This document shows, one piece after another, positions 57,699 through 64,000 of a stretch of 64,000 nucleotides of DNA. This stretch comes from an uncultured Clostridia bacterium (GTDB lineage Bacteria; Bacillota; Clostridia; Oscillospirales; Ruminococcaceae): assembly GCA_947627205.1 (NCBI GenBank), contig CANQVE010000001.1, forward strand, positions 124,001 to 188,000, given 5' to 3'. Under the pieces are notes generated by a model, which saw nothing but the letters and a program-made list of their open reading frames with translations, ran no database searches and was not told the DNA's origin. Numbering within the stretch: the first letter of the stretch is position 1; each line of letters begins with the position of its first letter. A program made the position numbers and the translations under genes.

Positions 57699-58418
57699 CT
57701 ATTTTATAATAAATGAAAGCGGAAGCTCAAGCACATACATCAGCCAGTTTGCCGCCAGGTTCAGAGGGATAGAAAGAAGTCCCGAGAATATAACTATAAG
57801 GACAATTATCTGTATAACTCTGCCGTTGCGCTCCATAAAATACAGAGCCTTTCCGGGCAGGAACGACGCAAGAACATGATATCCGTCAAAAGGAGGAATG
57901 GGTATAAGATTAAAAATAGCCAAACCAACATTTATCCGCGCGGCAAAATACAGCATATCCGAAATCAGGTACATCGTCTCCGACAGCTGATTTACCGCCT
58001 GAACAAGAAGTATTCTGCTCGGGATAAGCAGGATAAACGCCATAAGCAGGTTTGAAAGAGGACCTGCAATAGAAACAAGGACGTTTGCCGTTCTGACAGG
58101 CACTTTCCTGCACTTTGCGAGATTTACGGGAGTAGGCTTTGCATAGCCGATATTGCAGAGAAATATCATAAGCGCGCCTATCCAGTCGATATGTGCGAAA
58201 GGATTTAAAGTAACTCTTCCCTCTCTTTCCGCCGTATCATCTCCGCAGAGCTTTGCGACAAGCGCATGAGCGCACTCGTGAACGGGAAAGCAGACGAATA
58301 TAACAATTAAGTCGGCGAAAATCGAAATTATAAGCGTACCTACAGGTACCTGACCTGAAAGAAACCATATTAAATTTGTAGCAGAACTTTCCAAATCGTT
58401 CTCCTCCATAATACTCAT
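57699..58418 (-). CDS. Site-2-protease-family membrane zinc peptidase (M50)
   Basis: An integral membrane protein with the zinc site in FPVHECAHALVAKLCGDD (HExxH) and the second motif NLIPIPPFDGYHVL in a later helix. About five or six transmembrane segments are visible. The YwhC-like branch of unknown substrate is closest. The length of 239 aa is typical. There is no ribosome site before the ATG at 58418, whereas GGAGGAG inside the frame sits 6 nt before a TTG at 58394. Translation may therefore begin there, which would not affect the fold. It is the first gene of the scpA operon. Confidence 0.88.
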   Translation of the reverse strand: MSIMEENDLESSATNLIWFLSGQVPVGTLIISIFADLIVIFVCFPVHECAHALVAKLCGDDTAEREGRVTLNPFAHIDWIGALMIFLCNIGYAKPTPVNLAKCRKVPVRTANVLVSIAGPLSNLLMAFILLIPSRILLVQAVNQLSETMYLISDMLYFAARINVGLAIFNLIPIPPFDGYHVLASFLPGKALYFMERNGRVIQIIVLIVIFSGLLSIPLNLAANWLMYVLELPLSFIIK

Positions 58419-58541
58419 TGATATACATTTTATATTATAACACGCTTTATTGATTTTTTCAAGTGCTTTTTCCTTGACAAAGGTGAAAATTTATGTTAAA
58501 ATAGGTAATGTGAATTTTATCGGTAATTGCAGGTGAATATA

Positions 58542-58964
58542 TTGAGAATAATGTCTGTGGACTATGGCGACAGCCGGACAGGTCTTGCGATAAGCGACAA
58601 AAGCGAAATTCTGGCTTCGCCGCTTGTGACGGTGTATGAAAAGGACTTTGACAGGTGTGTGGAAGCTGTCGCAGAAAACGCCGAAAAAAACGGCGCAGAG
58701 CTTATTGTCGTGGGCGATCCGATAAATATGAACGGCACAAGAGGTCCCCGCTCGGAAAAATGCAGGCTGTTTGCGGATAAATTGCGCGAGAAAACAGGTC
58801 TTGAAGTCGTTATGTGGGACGAGCGGTCTACGACCGTTTCGGCCATCTCGATAATGAACGAAAACAACAAGCGCGGCAAAAAGCGCAAGGACGCTTTAGA
58901 CCAAGCGGCGGCGGCAATTATTCTCGAAAGTTATCTTGCATACAGAAAAAATCAGGGTAAATAA
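58542..58964 (+). CDS. ruvX: Putative Holliday junction resolvase YqgF/RuvX
   Basis: An RNase H-fold protein linked to rRNA processing and recombination. Motifs: MSVDYGDSRTGLAIS (first Asp), VVGDPINMNGTRGPRSE, MWDERSTTVSA and DALDQAAAAIILESYL (last Asp). The ORF track starts at TTG 58527. I prefer TTG 58542, which has AGGTG 6-7 nt upstream and gives (M)RIMSVDYGD, the standard N-terminus, at 140 aa. Confidence 0.93.
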   Translation: MRIMSVDYGDSRTGLAISDKSEILASPLVTVYEKDFDRCVEAVAENAEKNGAELIVVGDPINMNGTRGPRSEKCRLFADKLREKTGLEVVMWDERSTTVSAISIMNENNKRGKKRKDALDQAAAAIILESYLAYRKNQGK

Positions 58965-58973
58965 GTTTTGTTA

Positions 58974-59003
58974 TTGACAGTTATATGCGAGTCATGCTAT
59001 AAT
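58974..59003 (+). promoter_or_regulatory. Promoter of fabV
   Basis: TTGACA, 18-bp spacer, TATAAT with TGC just upstream (extended -10). Confidence 0.82.
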
Positions 59004-59036
59004 GTCATTGCAATAAAATGTTAAAGGAGCAGAAAA

Positions 59037-60185
59037 ATGGTAGTAGAACCAAAGGTCAGAGGATTTATCTGCACAACGGCTCACCCCGTCGGCTGTGAAA
59101 AAGCCGTAAAAGAGCAGATAGACTATGTAAAGTCAAAGGGAAAAATGAGTGGAGCTTGCGCCAAGAAAGTCCTTGTGTTGGGCTCGTCAATGGGATACGG
59201 GCTTGCTTCGAGAATATCTGCGGCGTTCGGAATGGGCGCGGCGACGCTCGGCGTTATGTTCGACAAGCCCGGCTCGGTAAACAAAACGGGTACGTCGGGC
59301 TGGTACAATACAAAGGCGTTTGAAAAATTCGCCGCAGAAGAAAATCTTTATGCAAAGACGATAAACGGCGACGCTTATTCGGAAGAATGCAAAAAAGAAG
59401 TAATTGACACGATAAAAGCCGATCTCGGAAAGGTGGATATGGTGGTTTATTCGCTCGCCGCTCCGAGAAGAACGGTAGGCGATGTTGTTTACAAAAGTGT
59501 TCTGAAAACAACGGGCGCGCCTTATACTAACAAGACTATTGACCTTAGAAACAACACCGTTTCCGAAATAACGATCGAACCCGCGAATGCCGAGGAAATC
59601 GAGGCTACCGTCAAAGTTATGGGCGGAGAGGACTGGGAGATGTGGATAGAGGCGCTGAAAGAAGCCGACGCAATTGAAAGTAACACCGTAACTATTGCTT
59701 ATTCCTATATCGGTCCCGAAATAACTCACCCGATGTATTATGAGGGAAGCATTGGCAGAGCGAAAGACGACCTGCTTGAAAGCTCTCGGAAAATAACAAA
59801 AAGCGGTATACGCGCGTATATTTCGGTAAACAAGGCTCTTGTTACGCAGTCGAGCGCGGCAATCCCGATAGTTCCGCTTTACATTTCAATTTTGTACAAG
59901 GTCATGAAAGAGCACGGAACGCACGAGGGCTGTATTGAACAGATGCAGAGGCTTTTCAAGAGGATATCCGAAAATGACCTGAACCTTGACGACGAGGGCA
60001 GGATAAGAATGGACGACCTCGAAATGAAGCCCGAAATTCAAGCCGAAGTAAGCGAAATATGGGAAAAACTTAACCAGGATAATTTCAAGGAATTTACCGA
60101 CATAGACGGCTATTGGAAAGATTTTTACGCGCTGTTCGGATTTGGAATTGACGGGGTGGATTATTCCGCTGATGTTGAAGTATAA
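59037..60185 (+). CDS. fabV: Enoyl-ACP reductase FabV / trans-2-enoyl-CoA reductase
   Basis: An NADH-dependent reductase of the last step in each fatty-acid cycle; close relatives (TER) reduce crotonyl-CoA in butyrate formation. VLVLGSSMGYGLASRISAAF is the cofactor fold, YSLAAPRR follows, and the active site is the Tyr-x8-Lys type in MYYEGSIGRAKDD. The length of 382 aa is slightly short of 400. The fab operon at 26-33 kb has no fabI, fabK or fabL, so this is the probable partner. FabV and TER cannot be separated by sequence alone. Confidence 0.93.
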   Translation: MVVEPKVRGFICTTAHPVGCEKAVKEQIDYVKSKGKMSGACAKKVLVLGSSMGYGLASRISAAFGMGAATLGVMFDKPGSVNKTGTSGWYNTKAFEKFAAEENLYAKTINGDAYSEECKKEVIDTIKADLGKVDMVVYSLAAPRRTVGDVVYKSVLKTTGAPYTNKTIDLRNNTVSEITIEPANAEEIEATVKVMGGEDWEMWIEALKEADAIESNTVTIAYSYIGPEITHPMYYEGSIGRAKDDLLESSRKITKSGIRAYISVNKALVTQSSAAIPIVPLYISILYKVMKEHGTHEGCIEQMQRLFKRISENDLNLDDEGRIRMDDLEMKPEIQAEVSEIWEKLNQDNFKEFTDIDGYWKDFYALFGFGIDGVDYSADVEV

Positions 60186-60236
60186 TGCGTGTGTTTACGC
60201 ATATCAAAAATTAACAAAATAAAGGAGAGCATAAAA

Positions 60237-60842
60237 ATGTACGTTACTTGTCTTGACCTTGAGGGAGTTCTTGTACCCGAAATATGGATAGCGTTTTCGG
60301 AAGAATCGGGAATACCCGAGCTTCGCCGCACAACGCGCGATGAGCCCGACTATGACAAGCTCATGAAATTCCGCATAAACATACTTAAAGAACACGGTCT
60401 GGGACTTAAAGAAATTCAGCAGACCATCGAAAAGATAGAGCCTATGGAGGGCGCAAAAGCGTTTTTGGACGAACTTCGCGAGTTGTCGCAGGTAATTATT
60501 ATAAGCGACACGTTCACACAGTTTGCCGCGCCGCTTATGAAAAAGCTGGGGCTGCCGACTATTTTCTGCAACACGCTGGAAGTTGCGGAGAACGGCGAGA
60601 TAACGGGCTATAAAATGCGCGTTGAAAAGTCGAAGCTGACGACAGTAAAGGCGCTTCAGTCCATAGGATTTGAGACTATCGCGGGCGGTGACAGCTTTAA
60701 CGACCTCGGTATGATAAACGCTTCCAAGTTCGGATTTTTGTTCCGCTCTACGGAGCAGATAAAGAAAGACAATCCTAATCTTCCTGCATTTGAGGATTAC
60801 GGAGAATTGCTCGGGTATTTGAAAGAGTGTCTGGCGAAGTAG
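60237..60842 (+). CDS. thrH: ThrH-type phosphoserine phosphatase / homoserine phosphotransferase
   Basis: A HAD-superfamily phosphatase. CLDLEGVLVPEIWIAFSEESG is the nucleophile loop (DxE form typical of ThrH). IIISDTFTQFAAPLM is motif II, the catalytic Lys is in the MRVEKSKLTTV region, and IAGGDSFNDLGMI is motif IV. It makes serine from phosphoserine and can move the phosphate to homoserine. The start is ATG 60237 with AAAGGAG upstream, not the ORF-track 60189. The length is 201 aa. The stop codon TAG is the first element of a heptad repeat. Confidence 0.93.
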   Translation: MYVTCLDLEGVLVPEIWIAFSEESGIPELRRTTRDEPDYDKLMKFRINILKEHGLGLKEIQQTIEKIEPMEGAKAFLDELRELSQVIIISDTFTQFAAPLMKKLGLPTIFCNTLEVAENGEITGYKMRVEKSKLTTVKALQSIGFETIAGGDSFNDLGMINASKFGFLFRSTEQIKKDNPNLPAFEDYGELLGYLKECLAK

Positions 60843-60926
60843 AGGCTAGAAGCTAGAAGCAAGAGGCAAGAATAAGTTTTGAGCGGCGAACCACTTTTAT
60901 TCTTAAAACTACATAACGGGCGACGA
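60840..60926 (+). repeat. Heptad repeat starting at the thrH stop, outer left arm
   Basis: TAGAGGCTAGAAGCTAGAAG and continuation: TAG every 7 nt, so all three frames are closed. The sequence to 60926 is about 75 percent identical to the reverse complement of 62910-62999 and forms the diverged outer part of the repeat pair around vanY. Confidence 0.82.
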
Positions 60927-61237
60927 CACGAAAGTTTTTTGAAAAGGGAGTCCTTTTAGAGGTTAGAGGTTAGAGGTAAGAGGTAAGAATTTCGGGGAGC
61001 TTTTGAGATTAAAGTTATTTGATTATTAAAAAAAGAAGCAAGAGGCTAGAGTTTGGTTATAGAGGAAAGAAACTTCTCCTATTAAACTCTTGCCTCTTGC
61101 CTCTTTCTCCGAAATCCAAATAACTTTTCCTCTTTAAAGTTCCTAAAAATTCTTACCTCTTACCTCTTACATCTAACCTCTAGTAGGGGTTTTCCCCGCA
61201 TTGCCGTTTTAAAAACGGTGTTTTTAAAACGGCAATC
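60927..61237 (+). repeat. 311-bp inverted repeat, left arm
   Basis: The reverse complement of 62599-62909 matches at 310 of 311 positions by my reading, with the only difference in the 3-nt loop of a terminal hairpin. Internally it is a palindromic heptad element. It ends with ATTGCCGTTTTAAAAAC / GTTTTTAAAACGGCAAT, a perfect 17-bp stem (61200-61236). No ORF is supported in 60843-61514. Confidence 0.92.
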
Positions 61238-61424
61238 TTACAAAGAGGTTTTGAACGGAAAAAAACTTAAAAATGCATTTACCTTAAAGCGTGAAATCAA
61301 ATGCTCTTATGATGAAAAGTTCCCATTGACCTCTTTCCAAAACCTTATGTCCCGCCTCTTGTGGGGCGGACGAACGTTGAGCAGTCAGCCCTAAAATTGT
61401 AACGAAATTGTAAGAAAAAAATTA

Positions 61425-61453
61425 TTGACATTTTATTTAAAACGTTCTATAAT
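61425..61453 (+). promoter_or_regulatory. Consensus sigma-A promoter of vanY
   Basis: TTGACA, 17-bp spacer, TATAAT, no mismatch, located inside the segment bounded by the inverted repeats. Confidence 0.9.
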
Positions 61454-61514
61454 TATATTTGTGAACACAAAGTGTGCTCTAAGCGGGAAAATATACAACA
61501 GAAAAGGAGAAAAA

Positions 61515-62465
61515 ATGAAAAAAAGCATGGCATTGATATGCGCGGCTGTGATAACACTTGCGGGGTGCAGTGAAGCAGACGTCACCCCAAACAGTGAACA
61601 GTCGGGCAATGATTCTCAGTTTATAACCCCGACCGATCCGGGAGACAACACAGGCGATAAAAGCTCGGAACCGACTGACGAAAATATAACGGTATCAGCG
61701 GACGAGCCTCTTGTGATAAATGATGATATCACCTGCAAAGAGGGCAATGAGATAAGGATCGAAAAGGGCGGCACCCTGACGCTCGGCGGGGATCTTGACC
61801 TTTCGGGAGATCTTTATGTAGAGGGAAAGCTAATTATCGAAGAGGACGCGACAATAAGCGGTCCGGGAATTTTACATGTTGTAAATTCGTTTGACGACAT
61901 AGACTGCAAAGGCACCGTAACGGCTAAGATAGACGCGCCCGAGCCTGTAGAAGTAGACGGCGTTACTTATGTGGGAGGCGTACTTCTCGTCAACAAAGAA
62001 TACAGTCTCCCGCGCGAATTCGGAACGGATATCGGCGATATAAGGCCTGAACTCAAGCAAGCTATTGAACAGATGCGCGCGGACACGGGCTTCGGAATGA
62101 CGCTCAGAGCTTCTTCGGGTTACAGAAGCTACGCGACGCAGGAATGGTGGTTCAACTATTATTGCGAGACGGACGGTTATGAAAACGCTATTACTTATTC
62201 CGCGCTCCCCGGACACAGCGAACACCAATCTGGCTATGCGGCGGACATAACCAGAACAGAACTTGACTATGCCGACACCGAAGAGGGAAAATGGCTCGCG
62301 GCTAACTGCTATAAATACGGCTGTATCATACGCTATCCCGCCGATAAGGTAGACATAACGGGCTATATCTACGAGCCGTGGCATATCAGATACCTCGGCA
62401 AGAGCACTGCAAAACTTGTACACGACAGCGGACTTTGCCTTGAAGAGTTCCTTGAAGTTGACTAG
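61515..62465 (+). CDS. VanY-type D-Ala-D-Ala carboxypeptidase lipoprotein
   Basis: The signal peptide ends in lipobox ITLAGC, so it is outer-face anchored. After a Ser/Asp-rich linker comes a beta-repeat segment (about 80-150: GGTLTLGGDLDLSGDLYVEG). The VanY/LAS metallopeptidase domain follows: LRASSGYRSYATQEWWF, SALPGHSEHQSGYAADI with zinc His and Asp, and YEPWHIRYLG with the catalytic Glu and zinc His. It trims peptidoglycan stems; resistance is not implied without van partners. The start at 61515 has AAAGGAG upstream. The gene, promoter and terminator lie alone between 311-bp inverted repeats. Confidence 0.92.
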   Translation: MKKSMALICAAVITLAGCSEADVTPNSEQSGNDSQFITPTDPGDNTGDKSSEPTDENITVSADEPLVINDDITCKEGNEIRIEKGGTLTLGGDLDLSGDLYVEGKLIIEEDATISGPGILHVVNSFDDIDCKGTVTAKIDAPEPVEVDGVTYVGGVLLVNKEYSLPREFGTDIGDIRPELKQAIEQMRADTGFGMTLRASSGYRSYATQEWWFNYYCETDGYENAITYSALPGHSEHQSGYAADITRTELDYADTEEGKWLAANCYKYGCIIRYPADKVDITGYIYEPWHIRYLGKSTAKLVHDSGLCLEEFLEVD

Positions 62466-62496
62466 TGGCTGGCATTGATTTAATTTCTTAATAATT

Positions 62497-62526
62497 AAGA
62501 GGTAAGGATTTGAGTCCTTACCTCTT
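62497..62526 (+). terminator. Terminator after vanY
   Basis: AAGAGGTAAGGA / TCCTTACCTCTT, 12-bp stem, followed by TTTT. The stem contains the same AGAGGTAAG word as the heptad repeats. Confidence 0.93.
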
Positions 62527-62598
62527 TTTTGTGGTTTAAATTCACGCTATATGATAAATGCATTTTAAAGGTTGTTCCCCGCTCTACACCTCTCTTAG

Positions 62599-62909
62599 GA
62601 TTGCCGTTTTAAAAACACGGTTTTTAAAACGGCAATGCGGGGAAAACCCCTACTAGAGGTTAGATGTAAGAGGTAAGAGGTAAGAATTTTTAGGAACTTT
62701 AAAGAGGAAAAGTTATTTGGATTTCGGAGAAAGAGGCAAGAGGCAAGAGTTTAATAGGAGAAGTTTCTTTCCTCTATAACCAAACTCTAGCCTCTTGCTT
62801 CTTTTTTTAATAATCAAATAACTTTAATCTCAAAAGCTCCCCGAAATTCTTACCTCTTACCTCTAACCTCTAACCTCTAAAAGGACTCCCTTTTCAAAAA
62901 ACTTTCGTG
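62599..62909 (-). repeat. 311-bp inverted repeat, right arm
   Basis: Near-identical reverse complement of 60927-61237. The 17-bp-stem hairpin lies at its inner end (62600-62636). The region 62466-63001 holds only this repeat, the vanY terminator and diverged heptad sequence. Confidence 0.92.
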
Positions 62910-62999
62910 CGCCCGTTCGTTTTGTAGTTTGAAAATATAATGTTGTTTACCACTCAAAACTTATTCTTTCCTCTTGCTTCTAGCCTCTAGCTTCTAGAT
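62910..62999 (-). repeat. Diverged outer right arm with heptad tract
   Basis: Imperfect reverse complement of 60840-60926; ends in CTAGCCTCTAGCTTCTAG, 3 bp from the stop of the next gene. Confidence 0.75.
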
Positions 63000-63001
63000 G
63001 C

Positions 63002-64000
63002 TTATATTCCGCGACCGCCGCCCGGTCCTCCGGGATTTCCGCCGTGACCTCCGGGGTTACCGCCCATACCGCCGGGATTACCGCCCATTCCGCCGTTGCC
63101 CGTAACTCCGTTCTGCGCGGTAACTGTGGAAATTGACGTATCGTCAACATAAACGTTATATGTGCTTCCCTCTTTGAAATTAAAGCTCGAGAATATAAGC
63201 GACTGGCAGTTTTTGGGAGTAGTCGTGCTCATAACGACCGTTCCGTCCTCGCTCTTTACTTCTATCTTGCTTCCCGCAGAAACATTCGACGTAATCGAAA
63301 TGCAGGGCTGTGAAAGCGTGCTCGGAGCCTGCGCCATTCCCGAAGAACCGAGCGCGATAAGCTCTCCCCCACTCACTGCAAACGATTTACCGTAATCGAG
63401 CGCGCCGTTTCCGCTGTTCGTAGGTCCGTATACTGTGAGCTTTCCTCCGCTCATTGCCACAGAGCCGTTGCAGTCGATACCGTCGCCGTCTGCGTTTACG
63501 GTTATATCGCCGCCCGAAATTGAAATATAATACTCGTCCGAGTCACTTCCAAAGCCGAAATAGTCGCCGTTGTCGCCGCCTGCGGCATTCATTCCGTCGT
63601 CTGCGGCCAAAAGGTCTATAGTTCCTCCGTTTATGGAAATGCTCTTGCCCTCAAAGCCCTCATAGCTCTTTGTAATGTTTATCGTTCCGTTGTCTATTGT
63701 CAATATCTCGTCTGCATGAATTGCGTCGTCACAGCTCGAAAGAGTTATCTGCCCGCCTGAAATATTGACGTTTGCATTCGAATGAATAGCGTCGTCGGCA
63801 GACGTTATGTCAATGACAGTGTCCTTATTATAAATTCTTATATCACCGCCCGCTTTAAGACCTTTAAGGCTCTGGGAAATTTCGGTTGTCGTCGTGTCCT
63901 GGCTTGTGCCGCGTCCGCCCCAGTCGCCGCCGAACGGTCTGCCGCCCGGACCTTGACCGTTGTCGGGAGCAACTTCTTCATAAGCCGCGTCGCCGCCCGA
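63002..64000 (-). CDS. DUF4353-like carbohydrate-binding surface protein, C-terminal part
   Basis: The frame is open to the right edge (333 codons visible), so the gene is cut. The ORF track shows only 63002-63703 because it needs a start codon. The sequence consists of short beta-helix-like repeats such as SADDAIHSNANVNISGGQI, DDAIHADEILTIDNGTINI and DGIDCNGSVAMSGGKL. This pattern fits DUF4353 or carbohydrate-binding-domain proteins, often secreted and found with CotH-type proteins. It ends in Gly-rich repeats (GGMGGNPGG). The signal peptide would lie outside the window. Ligand unknown. Confidence 0.8.
   Translation of the reverse strand, partial: SGGDAAYEEVAPDNGQGPGGRPFGGDWGGRGTSQDTTTTEISQSLKGLKAGGDIRIYNKDTVIDITSADDAIHSNANVNISGGQITLSSCDDAIHADEILTIDNGTINITKSYEGFEGKSISINGGTIDLLAADDGMNAAGGDNGDYFGFGSDSDEYYISISGGDITVNADGDGIDCNGSVAMSGGKLTVYGPTNSGNGALDYGKSFAVSGGELIALGSSGMAQAPSTLSQPCISITSNVSAGSKIEVKSEDGTVVMSTTTPKNCQSLIFSSFNFKEGSTYNVYVDDTSISTVTAQNGVTGNGGMGGNPGGMGGNPGGHGGNPGGPGGGRGI
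63005..63105 (-). repeat. Gly/Pro-rich tandem coding repeats
   Basis: GGMGGNPGG-type units repeated about four times at the C-terminus of the surface protein; an in-frame slippage-prone tract. Confidence 0.8.

Noticed and set aside
61515-62465. Vancomycin-resistance determinant
   Set aside because: VanY-type fold only; no vanH/A/X or two-component genes. A housekeeping carboxypeptidase is more likely.
60840-62999. Insertion sequence or composite transposon around vanY
   Set aside because: No transposase or recombinase reading frame lies in or beside the repeats, so only a repeat pair is annotated.
1-64000. tRNA and rRNA genes
   Set aside because: No TTCGANTC T-arm with a matching acceptor stem and no rRNA landmark sequences were seen by eye. 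A tRNAscan run would settle it.

Overview
The window reads as a chromosomal segment of an anaerobic, probably spore-forming low-to-mid GC Firmicute of class Clostridia; an Oscillospiraceae/Ruminococcaceae-type gut or rumen organism is my best guess. The pointers are consensus sigma-A promoters and AGGAGG ribosome sites, a CIRCE-controlled hrcA-grpE-dnaK-dnaJ operon, sporulation-lineage genes (ytfJ, dacF next to scpAB), rubrerythrin with rubredoxin, biotin-dependent carboxyltransferases, and FabV as the only enoyl reductase present. No rRNA, tRNA, transposase, integrase or CRISPR array was recognised. The first gene (ackA) and the last (a DUF4353-like surface protein) are cut by the window edges.

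Layout. 1-4.1 kb: ackA start, tRNA acetate ligase tmcAL, then overlapping murL-murD2, an alternative route for putting D-glutamate into peptidoglycan. 4.1-10 kb: heat-shock operon on the minus strand, with a DUF4241 gene inserted between dnaK and dnaJ. 10.6-14.2 kb: a large GGDEF/EAL protein with both active sites degenerate, then a leucine-rich-repeat lipoprotein behind a candidate structured RNA leader. 14.6-18.5 kb: glycolytic run pgk-tpiA-gpmI. 18.5-20 kb: ECF sigma factor and membrane anti-sigma-like partner. 20-21 kb: a gene-free repeat field. 20.9-25.4 kb (minus): orphan fumarase alpha subunit, amidohydrolase, aroK, aroE, fabD. 25.7-33.2 kb (plus): fabH-fabG-fabF-accB-fabZ-accC-accD-accA and acpP, a nearly complete fatty-acid synthesis set whose missing enoyl reductase is probably FabV at 59 kb. 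33.4-39.9 kb: RodA/FtsW, a galactokinase-like protein lacking key residues, HflX, nadB-nadC and a stand-alone FakA-like domain. 40.2-43.7 kb: an AT-rich two-gene ATPase plus TOPRIM-like (DUF3226) module that resembles anti-phage systems, a small NrdD-like protein and a membrane diguanylate cyclase. 44-49 kb: reverse rubrerythrin, a rubredoxin absent from the ORF track, two zinc-ribbon membrane proteins and a sugar ABC importer without its ATPase. 49.6-52.8 kb: three genes resembling the 12S, 1.3S and 5S parts of a transcarboxylase. 53-58.4 kb (minus): M50 peptidase-scpA-scpB-DUF2953-ytfJ-dacF-rluB-GNAT-like. 58.5-62.5 kb: ruvX, fabV, thrH and a VanY-like lipoprotein carboxypeptidase enclosed by 311-bp inverted repeats. 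63-64 kb: the truncated surface protein.

The least ordinary content is non-coding. (1) Heptad repeats of the type TARAGGN are scattered through the window; at three genes they begin exactly at the stop codon and place stops in all three frames. Larger palindromic versions occur at 20.4 kb and in the inverted repeats around vanY. (2) A promoter plus about 60-nt leader block occurs twice in opposite orientation, at 40.0 and 43.9 kb, enclosing the ATPase/DUF3226-to-GGDEF segment. (3) A roughly 131-bp inverted-repeat element occurs twice (15.9 and 21.8 kb), and its central hairpin shows compensatory base changes. (4) A nested-stem leader with a possible 11-bp pseudoknot starts at the predicted transcription start of the LRR lipoprotein gene. 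(5) An array of about four palindromic units of roughly 42 bp sits just after the fumarase gene. All functional readings come from reading the sequence by eye; no database search was run.
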